NCBI GenBank assembly: GCA_031260345.1
Contig: JAIRKA010000109.1
Span: forward strand, 1 to 33,049
DNA from: Methanosarcinales archaeon
GTDB taxonomy: Archaea > Halobacteriota > Methanosarcinia > Methanosarcinales > Methanosarcinaceae
Reading direction: 5' to 3'
Length of the DNA: 33,049 bases
Below are positions 17,045 to 25,839 of the stretch, piece after piece (within the stretch, counting starts at the first letter, position 1; the number at the start of each line of letters is the position of its first letter). Made by a program: the position numbers and the translations under genes. Below the pieces are notes generated by a model, which saw only the letters and a program-made list of their open reading frames with translations, had not been told where the DNA came from and made no database searches.

Positions 17045-20000
17045 ATGACTTCGTTAAAGAAATTCAGCATTTATTTTGTATTAATGCTGTTAATCACTTC
17101 AATGATTCCCGTTGCGATTGCAGACGGCGGCGAAGAGTTGGAGATAATAAAAGGAACAGATGGAAAAATCAATGTTCTGTATATCGGTTATGACACATTT
17201 TTCAATTTGCCGATAACAGAAGAAATGGCTTCTGATATGTATTATGGAGATGATTTCTCAATACATGTATTCGGACTTACTCGTTTTTCTACAGGCGTTG
17301 ATAACACCGCCGAATTTGAAAAATACGATTTGAATACATTTGATATAATAATTATCGACATGGTCATCGGCGAGCTTTCCGATTTTGAGGATGCGCTGAA
17401 AGCAGCACAAGAGAACGGAGCATTATTGGTTGCTTTTAATAATGGCAGATGGGATGGAACAGGAACTGATACACCCGAATTTTTTGACTTCAGAGATGCA
17501 GCCGAATTTACAATAAGCGACCGTCAATCCGAAGAAACGATTCGAGACTTTTTTGCGCTTCACGCAGATGCCGGTAACTACAGACCAAACGAAATACTTC
17601 ATCAGGCATATGCTGAAAATATTTTGATGTATCTTGCCAGAGTGAAAAGTGAAGATGACGCTTCAATCAGACAAATCACAGATAATTGGGAAAGAATAAA
17701 AATCGCATATGTCGGATTTTCAAATAACTTTGTTTGGGGTCTTTTAAACCAATACTCCTCATTTATGGAAGTGACGAATTTATTATGGTGGGGGCATGAA
17801 GAAGCGCTTGCAGAGTTCGGTCAAACCGGAGGTTTTGCGGACCAAGACATAATCATTTTAGACATGATGACTCTGACAGCCGTTAACAATGTTGATAATG
17901 CGATTTCTAACGAGAATTATAGATTAGAAACCCTTGCAGGAAAAGAAGGGACGCCGCACATAGTTTCGGTCAGAAGCGGAATGTTAGACTTCGCCCGCGA
18001 CATCCAACACCCCGAAGACCCGCTCGCAGTAGATGTTGTGATGACCGAGCAGCTTCTTGTTTTACTCGGCAGGGAACTCGGCGGAAAAGAGTTCGCCAAA
18101 AATTGGGAATTAGCGGCAGGGTTTTTGAGTTACGGAATATACCACCCCGATTTAGACCGAAAATATTTCGAAACATTGGACGAATATTTGGCAGCATATG
18201 AAACACCATGTGAGAGCAATCCTGAACGATATGTTTACGACGACAGAAATTTAACAGTCGGAATTTGGTTCCACCGCGACTATTTCGCGGGCGGAAATAA
18301 CGCGCGAGTCAATGTCATTAATGAATTAATTTGGGATTTGGAAAGTAAGGGAGCCAACGTTATCGCAGGATTTGACGTTTTCAGAGTTACGCATGACGAA
18401 GAAGGCAATCCGATCAATCCGATGCTGAAATACTATGCTCTTAACGGAGATCCAAATAGAATTCTGATCGATGTTGCCATTTCAATCAAAGACTTCGGCT
18501 TAAACGTTGATGATTATGAAAGAGGCGTTGAATGGCTGACTGAGTTAGACGTCTATGTTCTCAAAGCAATCATTTCGTCTGCGGATGGGGAAATTGATCA
18601 AATCCCGAGAGATATGCTTGTCTATTCAACCATTTCTCCGGCCAGAGACGGTATGAACGAATTCATTCTTCTCGGAAATAACGGCAACGTTTTTGAAGAA
18701 CAGGCAGACTGGCTGGCCAACCGTGCCATCGCCTGGGGATACTTGAGAAGAACGGAGAATCAAAACAAAAACGTCATCATCATGTACTACAACTACCCGC
18801 CGGGTAAAGCCCACATCGGCGCCAACTACCTCAACGTCCTGAGAAGTTTGGCAGGACCGGATTTGGATCTGTACCCAAACGCGGGAACCAATCAAGACGG
18901 CGTTCTCAGGGATTTGAGAAGAGCCGGATATACGGTTGAATTTGACTCATTGCCGATCAATATCGAAGACTTGAATGAAACATCTCTTATGGAATTGCTT
19001 TTCCAGCAGGGCATCAATGTCGGCGAATACGCGCCGGGTGTCTTGCATGGGATGGTGACTCAGCACGAAATGGGTACCCGAAGAAACGCCTCCGGCGCTC
19101 ATGATGATGACTGGTGGGGCGCAACTCTTGTACCCGTTGAAAAATATAAAGAATGGTTTGATGAAACATTTGTCAATGAAACTCTTCGAAATCAAGTCAT
19201 AGATTTATGGGGAACACCTTGGGACTACTCCATTTCAATGGCGGAATTGGCTGCCAATGATCAAAACACGATGATTTGGGAAAATGAATTCGGGCAGCGC
19301 TTCTTTGTGCTTCCGGCCATTCGTTTCGGAAATGTGTGGCTGATGCCGCAGCCGGCAAGAGCATCACAAACGGATGCTGCATTCTCCTATCACGGCGGCG
19401 ACATTCCGCCGACGCACCAGTACATTGCCTTCTATTTGTGGATGAATAATCATCACAAACCCGACGCGCTCATCAGTTTCGGAACTCACGGAACGCATGA
19501 ATGGCTTCCGGGAACACCGTATGGTTTAGCCGCAAAAGACGATTTCGGGCCGCTCCTCCTTCAGGATATCCCGAACATCTACCCGTACATTGTCGCCAAT
19601 GTCGGTGAAGGCTTGACCGCAAAATACCGCGGAAACGCGCTCATCATCAGTCACATGACGCCGCCGATGATTCGATCGAATTTGGATTCAAATGACAACC
19701 TGAGAGAATTGGAATTAGAAATTCAAGCGTTTTTCATCGGCAGAGCCGGATGGGGTACAGACACGATGGTTGAAAGGCAGGAACGTATCGTTGATGTGAT
19801 GTTTGATGCCAATATTCATAACATTATCGACATGAGAAGGCACCAAAGAGCAGTCAATCCGACAAATCCGAATGCCGTGACTGACGCTCAGCTCAAAGCC
19901 CATCTGAAAACACTTTCGCATGACAGATTTGCGATGTTTTTGAAAGATGAACTGTATGACTATGTCTCATCCATTATGGAAAATAATTTGCCTTTCGGCA

Positions 20001-22438
20001 TGCATGTTTTCGGTCAAAGCCCGACAGAAGTCCAAATTTCCGCAATGCTTCGAGCGATGTGGGGACTTCAATTTGATGATGTCCTTTTCGAAACGTATTA
20101 CGAAGAAGAGGGATTCATCGGTGTGCCGTACGAATCCGCCGGCAAAATACTCGACTTGGTCGCCGACTTATCAACAGTAACAACGGCCGACGAAATGATG
20201 AGCATTTTGAGAGCAGCATATCCGGGATACAGTGACGATAAGCATGAAGCCGTCGTTCAGTTTATTATTGGTCCGATTATGCATTTCGAAGGTGCCGCCG
20301 ATTCGAATGCAGTGATCAATGACTGGAAGAGAACGGGCGCATGGGAAGACTTGATTGATGAAATCATTTTCTCGTACTACTTCTATATGCAAAATCCGCC
20401 GGCGCGTTCGGTCATCAGCGGACAGATTGAAGAAGTCATAGAGTACTGCGTCAGCAGCGGAAAGCCTATCGATGCGGCTTTGCTTAACGAAGCTCTGTCC
20501 CATGTTTTCAGGACGCCATCTGTAATGAACACGGGTGTCATTGCCTATTTAACCGGATACGGCCGTTTGGATTACGCACAAAATCTCAGAGATTGCGGCG
20601 AAGAGGAAATAGCGGCATTGTTAAATGCTTTAAATGGCGGATTCGTTAGACCAAACGCCGGAAATGACCCGATTCAAAACCCGAACGCGATTCCGACCGG
20701 AACGAACTTCTACGGTATTGACCCGACAAAGTTCCCGACAAAGCACGCTTGGGAAGTCGGTAAATCATTGGCGCACCAATTGATGATTGACTACTATCTG
20801 AAGTACGGTGAATTCCCGAACACCGTCGCATTCTCAAGATTCGGTACTGAATTCATTCGCGATGAAGGTGCTTTGGAAGCGATGGCTTTGTACCTTCTCG
20901 GTGTTGAGCCCAGATGGGATGACAGAGGAAATGTTGATCATAGAAGTGTAACGGTCATTCCGCTCAGTGAATTGACAATAACATTTGTTGACGACAACGG
21001 TATTACACATACAATCGACCGTCCGAGGATTGACATCGTCTACATGACAGCTGGTATGAGGGATTCCTTTGGAGACAAATTGAGATTGCTCAATGTCGCT
21101 GTCAGAACGGTTTCAAACTTAGATGAGCCTGCCAACAGAAATTATGTTCGAACGAATACAAACGCGCTTAAAGCAGCCGGCTTAGGAGATATGGCTTATA
21201 TCAGAAGCTTTGCAGCTGCTCCCGGACAATATGATGTCGGAACCGGAAACTTCGTCAGCGCCAGCGGCTCTTGGGATGATCCGGCAGCAATTGTGGAAAT
21301 GTATTTGAGCAAGATGAGTTACGCCTACGGCGATGACAATAATTGGGGCGTCAATGCTCGAACCCTTCTGGAAGCGTTACTGAAGAATGTGGATGCATCT
21401 GTTCACTCAAAATCATCCAACTTGTATGACTCACTGGACAACGATGACTTCTTCCAGTATTTCGGCGCGCTGAACTTGGCCGTACAGCATCTGAGGCCGG
21501 ATGGAAAAATGCCTGAAATGTATGTTGCAGATACCAGAAATGTCGGACAAGGCTCCAGAAACACCGGAAATCTCGTTGGGATGAGGGAATACATAAATAA
21601 GGACTTAGAGTCGCGCTACCTCAATGAAGAGTGGATACGCGGCATGATGGAATCCGGATTCTCAGGATCAACGATGTTTGCGGAATTTGTCGACAATATG
21701 TTCGGCTGGGCCGTAACAACCGGTCTTATCAGCTTCGATAACTGGGAAAGAGTCTTTGAGATTTACGTCAATGATTCACTCAATTTGGGTATGAATCAAT
21801 ATTTCGAAAGGTATCCGTATACACTCCAATCAATTACGGGCAGAATGCTGGAAGCGATTCGAAAAGACTACTTAAGAGTCATGGCCGACCCAAGTCTCAG
21901 TCCTGAAGAACATCAGCGGCAGGTGGAGAAATTTGATGGGATGCTGCAGGCATTAGTGGAACAGCATATGCAATCTGTTGTTGACCATGGCGCTTCCTGT
22001 TGCCACCACACTTGCGGAAACCTCAGATTTACTGAGTTCATGTCAGGAGATTTGGCTGTATTGGGTGTTGATCCTGATCTTGTACAGCGGTTCTTGGATA
22101 TCATAAACGGTGTGCGCGAAGATCCCAATATGCCGCCGTCCGAATCAGCCCCAACCGGCGGAAGCGGTTTTGGAATGGCTACAACGGATGCAGGCACACC
22201 GGCTGAAGCTCAACAGACGCCTGATGCCGGAGCAGGATACGGAACAGAGACCGGACAAGCAGGAACACCCGCAGATACGGTGAGAGGATATGAAATGAGA
22301 ATCGTTGATACGATCTCCAATACAGTCAGAGATTTCATCAACAATCCGACATTTTCATCATCCAGCTTCATTGCAATCGCAATTGTCGTCCTTTTGGTCG
22401 GCGCGGTTTTCTTCGGATACAGAAGAAAAGGCATCTGA
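17045..22438 (+). CDS. cobN: Membrane-anchored, exported CobN-like (magnesium/cobalt chelatase large-subunit family) protein
   Basis: 1797 aa; signal peptide KKFSIYFVLMLLITSMIPVAIADG; CobN-type motifs (YNYPPGKAHIGANYLNVLRSL, DALISFGTHGTHEWLPGTPYGL, YVRTNTNALKAAGLGDMAYIRSFAAAPGQY, FQYFGALNLAVQHL); low-complexity linker, then C-terminal TM FIAIAIVVLLVGAVFFGYRRKGI. Confidence 0.9.
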   Translation: MTSLKKFSIYFVLMLLITSMIPVAIADGGEELEIIKGTDGKINVLYIGYDTFFNLPITEEMASDMYYGDDFSIHVFGLTRFSTGVDNTAEFEKYDLNTFDIIIIDMVIGELSDFEDALKAAQENGALLVAFNNGRWDGTGTDTPEFFDFRDAAEFTISDRQSEETIRDFFALHADAGNYRPNEILHQAYAENILMYLARVKSEDDASIRQITDNWERIKIAYVGFSNNFVWGLLNQYSSFMEVTNLLWWGHEEALAEFGQTGGFADQDIIILDMMTLTAVNNVDNAISNENYRLETLAGKEGTPHIVSVRSGMLDFARDIQHPEDPLAVDVVMTEQLLVLLGRELGGKEFAKNWELAAGFLSYGIYHPDLDRKYFETLDEYLAAYETPCESNPERYVYDDRNLTVGIWFHRDYFAGGNNARVNVINELIWDLESKGANVIAGFDVFRVTHDEEGNPINPMLKYYALNGDPNRILIDVAISIKDFGLNVDDYERGVEWLTELDVYVLKAIISSADGEIDQIPRDMLVYSTISPARDGMNEFILLGNNGNVFEEQADWLANRAIAWGYLRRTENQNKNVIIMYYNYPPGKAHIGANYLNVLRSLAGPDLDLYPNAGTNQDGVLRDLRRAGYTVEFDSLPINIEDLNETSLMELLFQQGINVGEYAPGVLHGMVTQHEMGTRRNASGAHDDDWWGATLVPVEKYKEWFDETFVNETLRNQVIDLWGTPWDYSISMAELAANDQNTMIWENEFGQRFFVLPAIRFGNVWLMPQPARASQTDAAFSYHGGDIPPTHQYIAFYLWMNNHHKPDALISFGTHGTHEWLPGTPYGLAAKDDFGPLLLQDIPNIYPYIVANVGEGLTAKYRGNALIISHMTPPMIRSNLDSNDNLRELELEIQAFFIGRAGWGTDTMVERQERIVDVMFDANIHNIIDMRRHQRAVNPTNPNAVTDAQLKAHLKTLSHDRFAMFLKDELYDYVSSIMENNLPFGMHVFGQSPTEVQISAMLRAMWGLQFDDVLFETYYEEEGFIGVPYESAGKILDLVADLSTVTTADEMMSILRAAYPGYSDDKHEAVVQFIIGPIMHFEGAADSNAVINDWKRTGAWEDLIDEIIFSYYFYMQNPPARSVISGQIEEVIEYCVSSGKPIDAALLNEALSHVFRTPSVMNTGVIAYLTGYGRLDYAQNLRDCGEEEIAALLNALNGGFVRPNAGNDPIQNPNAIPTGTNFYGIDPTKFPTKHAWEVGKSLAHQLMIDYYLKYGEFPNTVAFSRFGTEFIRDEGALEAMALYLLGVEPRWDDRGNVDHRSVTVIPLSELTITFVDDNGITHTIDRPRIDIVYMTAGMRDSFGDKLRLLNVAVRTVSNLDEPANRNYVRTNTNALKAAGLGDMAYIRSFAAAPGQYDVGTGNFVSASGSWDDPAAIVEMYLSKMSYAYGDDNNWGVNARTLLEALLKNVDASVHSKSSNLYDSLDNDDFFQYFGALNLAVQHLRPDGKMPEMYVADTRNVGQGSRNTGNLVGMREYINKDLESRYLNEEWIRGMMESGFSGSTMFAEFVDNMFGWAVTTGLISFDNWERVFEIYVNDSLNLGMNQYFERYPYTLQSITGRMLEAIRKDYLRVMADPSLSPEEHQRQVEKFDGMLQALVEQHMQSVVDHGASCCHHTCGNLRFTEFMSGDLAVLGVDPDLVQRFLDIINGVREDPNMPPSESAPTGGSGFGMATTDAGTPAEAQQTPDAGAGYGTETGQAGTPADTVRGYEMRIVDTISNTVRDFINNPTFSSSSFIAIAIVVLLVGAVFFGYRRKGI

Positions 22439-22461
22439 AGAGTGGATGATAGAACAAACAG

Positions 22462-22500
22462 CAAAGGCAAATTTTCGAATTTGTCTTTGTTTTATTTTTT
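22462..22500 (+). terminator. Terminator hairpin after cobN
   Basis: CAAAGGCAAATT-TTCG-AATTTGTCTTTG (12 bp with one G-T pair, TTCG loop) followed by TTTTATTTTTT. Confidence 0.8.
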
Positions 22501-22652
22501 ACTTTTTTAATACTTTTAGCCTCCATCTTCCAGTCAAGATATGCGTAAAAATCGAGCTTTCTTTTTTGAAATACTTTTGAAAAGTTTGTGCCGTCGCGCG
22601 CGCAAACGGTGTCTGCTGTCTAAGCGGGTCGGCAAATAATTCAGTAAAAAAC

Positions 22653-22781
22653 AAACATCGGTTTTAATTTATTTTCTTTAAACTCGAACGCCCATTAAAA
22701 CCTCAAAATAAAAATGTTTTATACTTAAGCGAAAAAACGGCGTTCGTCTCATTATTTAATCTTTAAGAAAAACCGATGTTT
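22653..22781. repeat. Nested inverted repeat, about 129 nt
   Basis: Outer arms AAACATCGGTTTT (22653-22665) / AAAACCGATGTTT (22769-22781), 13 bp perfect; inner arms CGAACGCC (22685-22692) / GGCGTTCG (22739-22746), 8 bp perfect. Confidence 0.8.
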
Positions 22782-22821
22782 CAGTTTAGCCTAATAAATG
22801 ATTGAAAAGCCAAATAACCTC

Positions 22822-22897
22822 CTCCAACGACGAGTTTCATGAGGGGCGGCGCGAAGCGGCGAACCGGATGCGAAGCGAATGAAAGGAGGCGTTGGAG
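22822..22897. other. GC-rich stem-closed element (candidate structured RNA)
   Basis: CTCCAACG (22822-22829) / CGTTGGAG (22890-22897) and TTTCAT (22835-22840) / ATGAAA (22879-22884), enclosing a G/C-rich core in AT-rich intergenic DNA. Confidence 0.45.
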
Positions 22898-23006
22898 ATT
22901 CACACCCGTATAACTCAACGAAAACAACCGCTTACTGATTCAATGCGTTTAAAGAAAAAATGAACAAAAAAGATTAAGGGAGAAGAGGAAACAAAAAAAG
23001 AAGGAA

Positions 23007-23318
23007 TTATCCTTCAAGCCAGATTTTGATTTCCTGTTTCAGGAATTTTTCCGCTTCCAAAACGCTCTCCAAAGGTCCGCGGAGCGCAATGGCAGGCGTT
23101 TGAGCAACTTCCGGTTCGGTTATTGAAATCATGCGGTTGACGACCTCCAATTCAAACATTTCAACCATATCCATGATGATTGACATGGGAGTGCCCAGCG
23201 GGATAACCAAATCATAAAGCTCTTCCAACTCGGCGTTTTCGCCGGACAGCTCCGCCAATTCAAAACGTTTTCTGCTGATTAAATCGTGAAGCGATAATAC
23301 TTTTGCCATAACTCCCAA
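23007..23318 (-). CDS. Small conserved-looking protein of unknown function
   Basis: 103 aa (likely start MAKVLSLHDL), acidic and helical with no recognised motif; plausible codon use; fills the gap between other genes. Confidence 0.55.
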   Translation of the reverse strand: MGVMAKVLSLHDLISRKRFELAELSGENAELEELYDLVIPLGTPMSIIMDMVEMFELEVVNRMISITEPEVAQTPAIALRGPLESVLEAEKFLKQEIKIWLEG

Positions 23319-23415
23319 AACTCCTCATTATTTTTTTTGGATTGTATTTTGTAATATCTTTACCGTCTTTATTTTTGATACAATTGGTATAATGATTCTA
23401 ATACATTTTCATCCA

Positions 23416-23441
23416 CGGGCTCAAATCCCGCTTGAGGCTTT
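23416..23441 (+). pseudogene. 3' fragment of tRNA-Thr (T-arm plus acceptor 3' strand)
   Basis: CGGGCTCAAATCCCGCTTGAGGCTTT matches the intact tRNA-Thr 3' end CGGGTTCAAATCCCGCTTGAGGCTTT (24156-24181) at 25 of 26 positions. Confidence 0.85.
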
Positions 23442-23632
23442 GAATCTTCGTATAAATTTGATTCTAATATATCTTCCACTATTAAAACCATAGCGATTCA
23501 GACAATTACAGCGGAAAGAAATACAAAAAATGACAGCAATGACTCTTCAACAAGAAGAAAGATTCAAGAAGGATGAAACCTTAAGAACTTTAAGTCAAAA
23601 ATAAATCAAAAAATGAATGAACAAGTGAGAAA

Positions 23633-23962
23633 ATGCAGGAATACAAGTTAAAACGCGGATATACGCCCGACATTGAAAGAATAAGAGGTTTGATGAAGGA
23701 CTACTTCGGCACAGGAATCTACGGCACGGAAGTCAAAGTAGAGGGCGGTAAGTTAAAGACATCTTACGGCGCGTTAAAAGAAATCACCGTTTGGATTGAC
23801 AACAAAAAGTTGTGCGTTGACACCGTTTCTGACAACTCCGGCGTTTCTGACGATATCATTTTAGACACAAACAAGCGTTTTAGATCCTTTTTGGACAATG
23901 GTACGGGCTACACTTCAAAAGACCGCGTGAAAAACGCTAAAAAAGAAGTCGGCGGCGAGTAA
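23633..23962 (+). CDS. DUF5611-like small archaeal protein
   Basis: 109 aa MQEYKLKRGYTPDIERIRGLMKDYFGTG...GALKEITVWIDNKKLCVDTVSD; family name from memory only. Confidence 0.55.
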   Translation: MQEYKLKRGYTPDIERIRGLMKDYFGTGIYGTEVKVEGGKLKTSYGALKEITVWIDNKKLCVDTVSDNSGVSDDIILDTNKRFRSFLDNGTGYTSKDRVKNAKKEVGGE

Positions 23963-23990
23963 TTCAAATACCGTCAAACATCAAAAGAAA

Positions 23991-24047
23991 AGACTCCGCA
24001 AAAGAATACCAAAAGATTAATATTTGAGGTATTCCTTCTTGGAGTCT
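23991..24047 (+). terminator. Two-tier palindromic terminator-like structure
   Basis: AGACTCC (23991-23997) / GGAGTCT (24041-24047) and GAATACC (24004-24010) / GGTATTC (24028-24034), 6-nt spacers on both sides; T-rich stretch follows. Confidence 0.6.
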
Positions 24048-24107
24048 GCTTAATTTCGTTTTTTACGAAAACGGCAAACTGTTTTCAATTGAGAAATAAA
24101 TACAAGC

Positions 24108-24179
24108 GCCTCAATGGCTTAGAGGTATAGCACTTCCTTGGTAAGGAAGAGGCCGCGGGTTCAAATCCCGCTTGAGGCT
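24108..24179 (+). tRNA. tRNA-Thr (anticodon GGT)
   Basis: Acceptor GCCTCAA/TTGAGGC; anticodon arm CTTCC-TTGGTAA-GGAAG; T arm GCGGG-TTCAAAT-CCCGC. Confidence 0.95.
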
Positions 24180-24446
24180 TTAAAATTCATAATCCGCTTT
24201 TTTCATGATTTAATTTTTCAAAAACAATCATTAAGGTTTTTGAAACAATCCACTTTTATCTGATTTTAACAAACGATCATCTAAGACAGCAATAATGCAA
24301 TCGGTTAATAATGCAAATAATACGAATTTTAATCGTTCATGAATTTATCCAATAAAAAAAGCAAGCGAATAAAAAACAACAAATCATTTGATTTTATCCG
24401 CTCATCAAATGTTTTTCTGTTTATGAGTCTATTTCAGAAAAACAAA

Positions 24447-24647
24447 TTAACTGCTTCCTTTTGCATACAAAAGACCGACGGCACCAACAACGAAAACAGC
24501 AAGACCTGCGATCATTGTAATAACTTCTCGACCGAGAATAAAGTTAAAGGACACAATCCTAAAATAAGCCACGGCACCGAGAAGTAATAAAATAATGCCA
24601 ATCACAGCTACAATTGCAGCAACGGTAGTAATTCCATTTGATTCCAT
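24447..24647 (-). CDS. Small two-TM membrane protein
   Basis: Start moved from the track's 24776 to ATG at 24647, preceded on the minus strand by GGAGGT: MESNGITTVAAIVAVIGIILLLLGAVAYFRIVSFNFILGREVITMIAGLAVFVVGAVGLLYAKGSS (66 aa). Confidence 0.65.
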   Translation of the reverse strand: MESNGITTVAAIVAVIGIILLLLGAVAYFRIVSFNFILGREVITMIAGLAVFVVGAVGLLYAKGSS

Positions 24648-24853
24648 AATATATTTACCTCCACAGGATATTTCCTGTAATATATTAATATTTTTATAAT
24701 TATATAAGCTTAATTGTGGAAAATGCAAATAAATTAAGAATTCTGCATACTTAAGCAGCGTTAGATTAAATATCATTAAAAACCATTCAGAAAAAACAGA
24801 TTTAAATATCTGATAATAAGATTCAACTTACCTAATAAAAGAGAGGTTATGAT

Positions 24854-25081
24854 ATGGCAGAACTTAATAAAGGACTCATTATACTTTTTGAAATAATTAC
24901 TGCGGTTGGCGCAATTCTTTTCATGCTCGGCCTTTTAGCAGAACTGACAAGCTGGGCAATTCCGGTTTCATCAAAGCTCGGCATTCTCCTCGGCAGCGCT
25001 CTTATTTTAATCGGCGGATTCGGATTGGCCTTTTACATTTCATACGCTTCAAAAGCGACGAAAGCGGCAGCAAAAAACTGA
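24854..25081 (+). CDS. Small two-TM membrane protein
   Basis: 75 aa, two hydrophobic segments; AGAGAGG upstream of ATG; hairpin terminator downstream. Confidence 0.65.
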   Translation: MAELNKGLIILFEIITAVGAILFMLGLLAELTSWAIPVSSKLGILLGSALILIGGFGLAFYISYASKATKAAAKN

Positions 25082-25124
25082 CTGCTTAAATTAAAGTAAA
25101 ATCAAAATATTCAAAAAATAAAAA

Positions 25125-25141
25125 CAGGGAGCTGCTCCCTG
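25125..25141 (+). terminator. Hairpin terminator
   Basis: CAGGGA-GCTGC-TCCCTG followed by GAAACATTTCTTTTTT. Confidence 0.6.
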
Positions 25142-25183
25142 GAAACATTTCTTTTTTAAAGTAATTTTTAAAAAAAATAAGAG

Positions 25184-25256
25184 GGCCGGGACCGAGAATC
25201 GAACTCGGGTCAAAGCCTCCACAGGGCTTCAGGATAACCTTTACCCCACCCCGGCC
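25184..25256 (-). tRNA. tRNA-His (anticodon GTG)
   Basis: Minus strand: G(-1)GCCGGGG...AAGCC-CTGTGGA-GGCTT...CCGAG-TTCGATT-CTCGG-TCCCGGCC. The extra 5' G is opposite C73, as expected for tRNA-His. Confidence 0.93.
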
Positions 25257-25410
25257 ACATTGTATTATTGATTTGTTTTTAACATCGGGAAGATGAATAA
25301 AACGCTTTTTAGGAAAAGCACTCCATAAAACATTTTTTTTGATATAAATCTTTCGAACAGCGAAAAAACGAATTTATGAAATTTTCGAATGTCAAAAGAA
25401 AAAATGAGAA

Positions 25411-25438
25411 GAAAAACCTCTTGGAGCTTCGCTCCAAG
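25411..25438 (-). terminator. Hairpin and T-tract downstream of the 25484-25687 gene
   Basis: CTTGGAGC-TTC-GCTCCAAG (25420-25438) with GAAAAACC next to it (T-tract on the minus strand). Confidence 0.75.
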
Positions 25439-25483
25439 TTTGCACTCTTATCGGCATCGGTCAAAACTTTAACGATTGGCCGC

Positions 25484-25687
25484 TCATTCTTCATCGGTCA
25501 TAGCGTTGTCGCCGTACATTCTCATTCTCTCAAACGTTAAAATTTTGCGGACGACAAGCTTTCTTTTACCGCACCAGCCTGCTTCGGGATAATTTTCGCT
25601 GACAAAAGCAGCCAGATCATCATCCGACATTTTTTCCATTTTATCTTGAAGTTTAAGCAAATGCATTGCATCATTATCCATAACCAT
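25484..25687 (-). CDS. Small acidic protein of unknown function
   Basis: 67 aa MVMDNDAMHLLKLQDKMEKMSDDDLAAFVSENYPEAGWCGKRKLVVRKIL...; followed by a terminator hairpin. Confidence 0.5.
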   Translation of the reverse strand: MVMDNDAMHLLKLQDKMEKMSDDDLAAFVSENYPEAGWCGKRKLVVRKILTFERMRMYGDNAMTDEE

Positions 25688-25839
25688 AACTGATCCCCCG
25701 TTAATAAACGTTAAAAATTGAAATTGAATATGAAAAATATCAAAAATTAAGTACGGCTAATAGGCTGAGAATTATTTAAAACCTTGCAAATCAAAAGAAA
25801 AATTAAGGAAAAACAAATAAGAAGGAGTCGGAAAAGGAC

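Noticed and set aside
22640-22785. TTCAGT on both sides of the nested inverted repeat as a target-site duplication
   Set aside because: The right copy overlaps the inverted-repeat arm and the left copy is 7 nt away from its arm, so it is not a proper flanking duplication.
22839-22913. Potential 24-aa ORF MRGGAKRRTGCEANERRRWRFTPV inside the GC-rich hairpin
   Set aside because: Very short, with composition dictated by the structured repeat; no RBS.
23442-24107. Segment between tRNA fragment and tRNA-Thr as a complete integrative element
   Set aside because: No integrase or replication gene, and the fragment is on the wrong side of the intact tRNA for a simple insertion.
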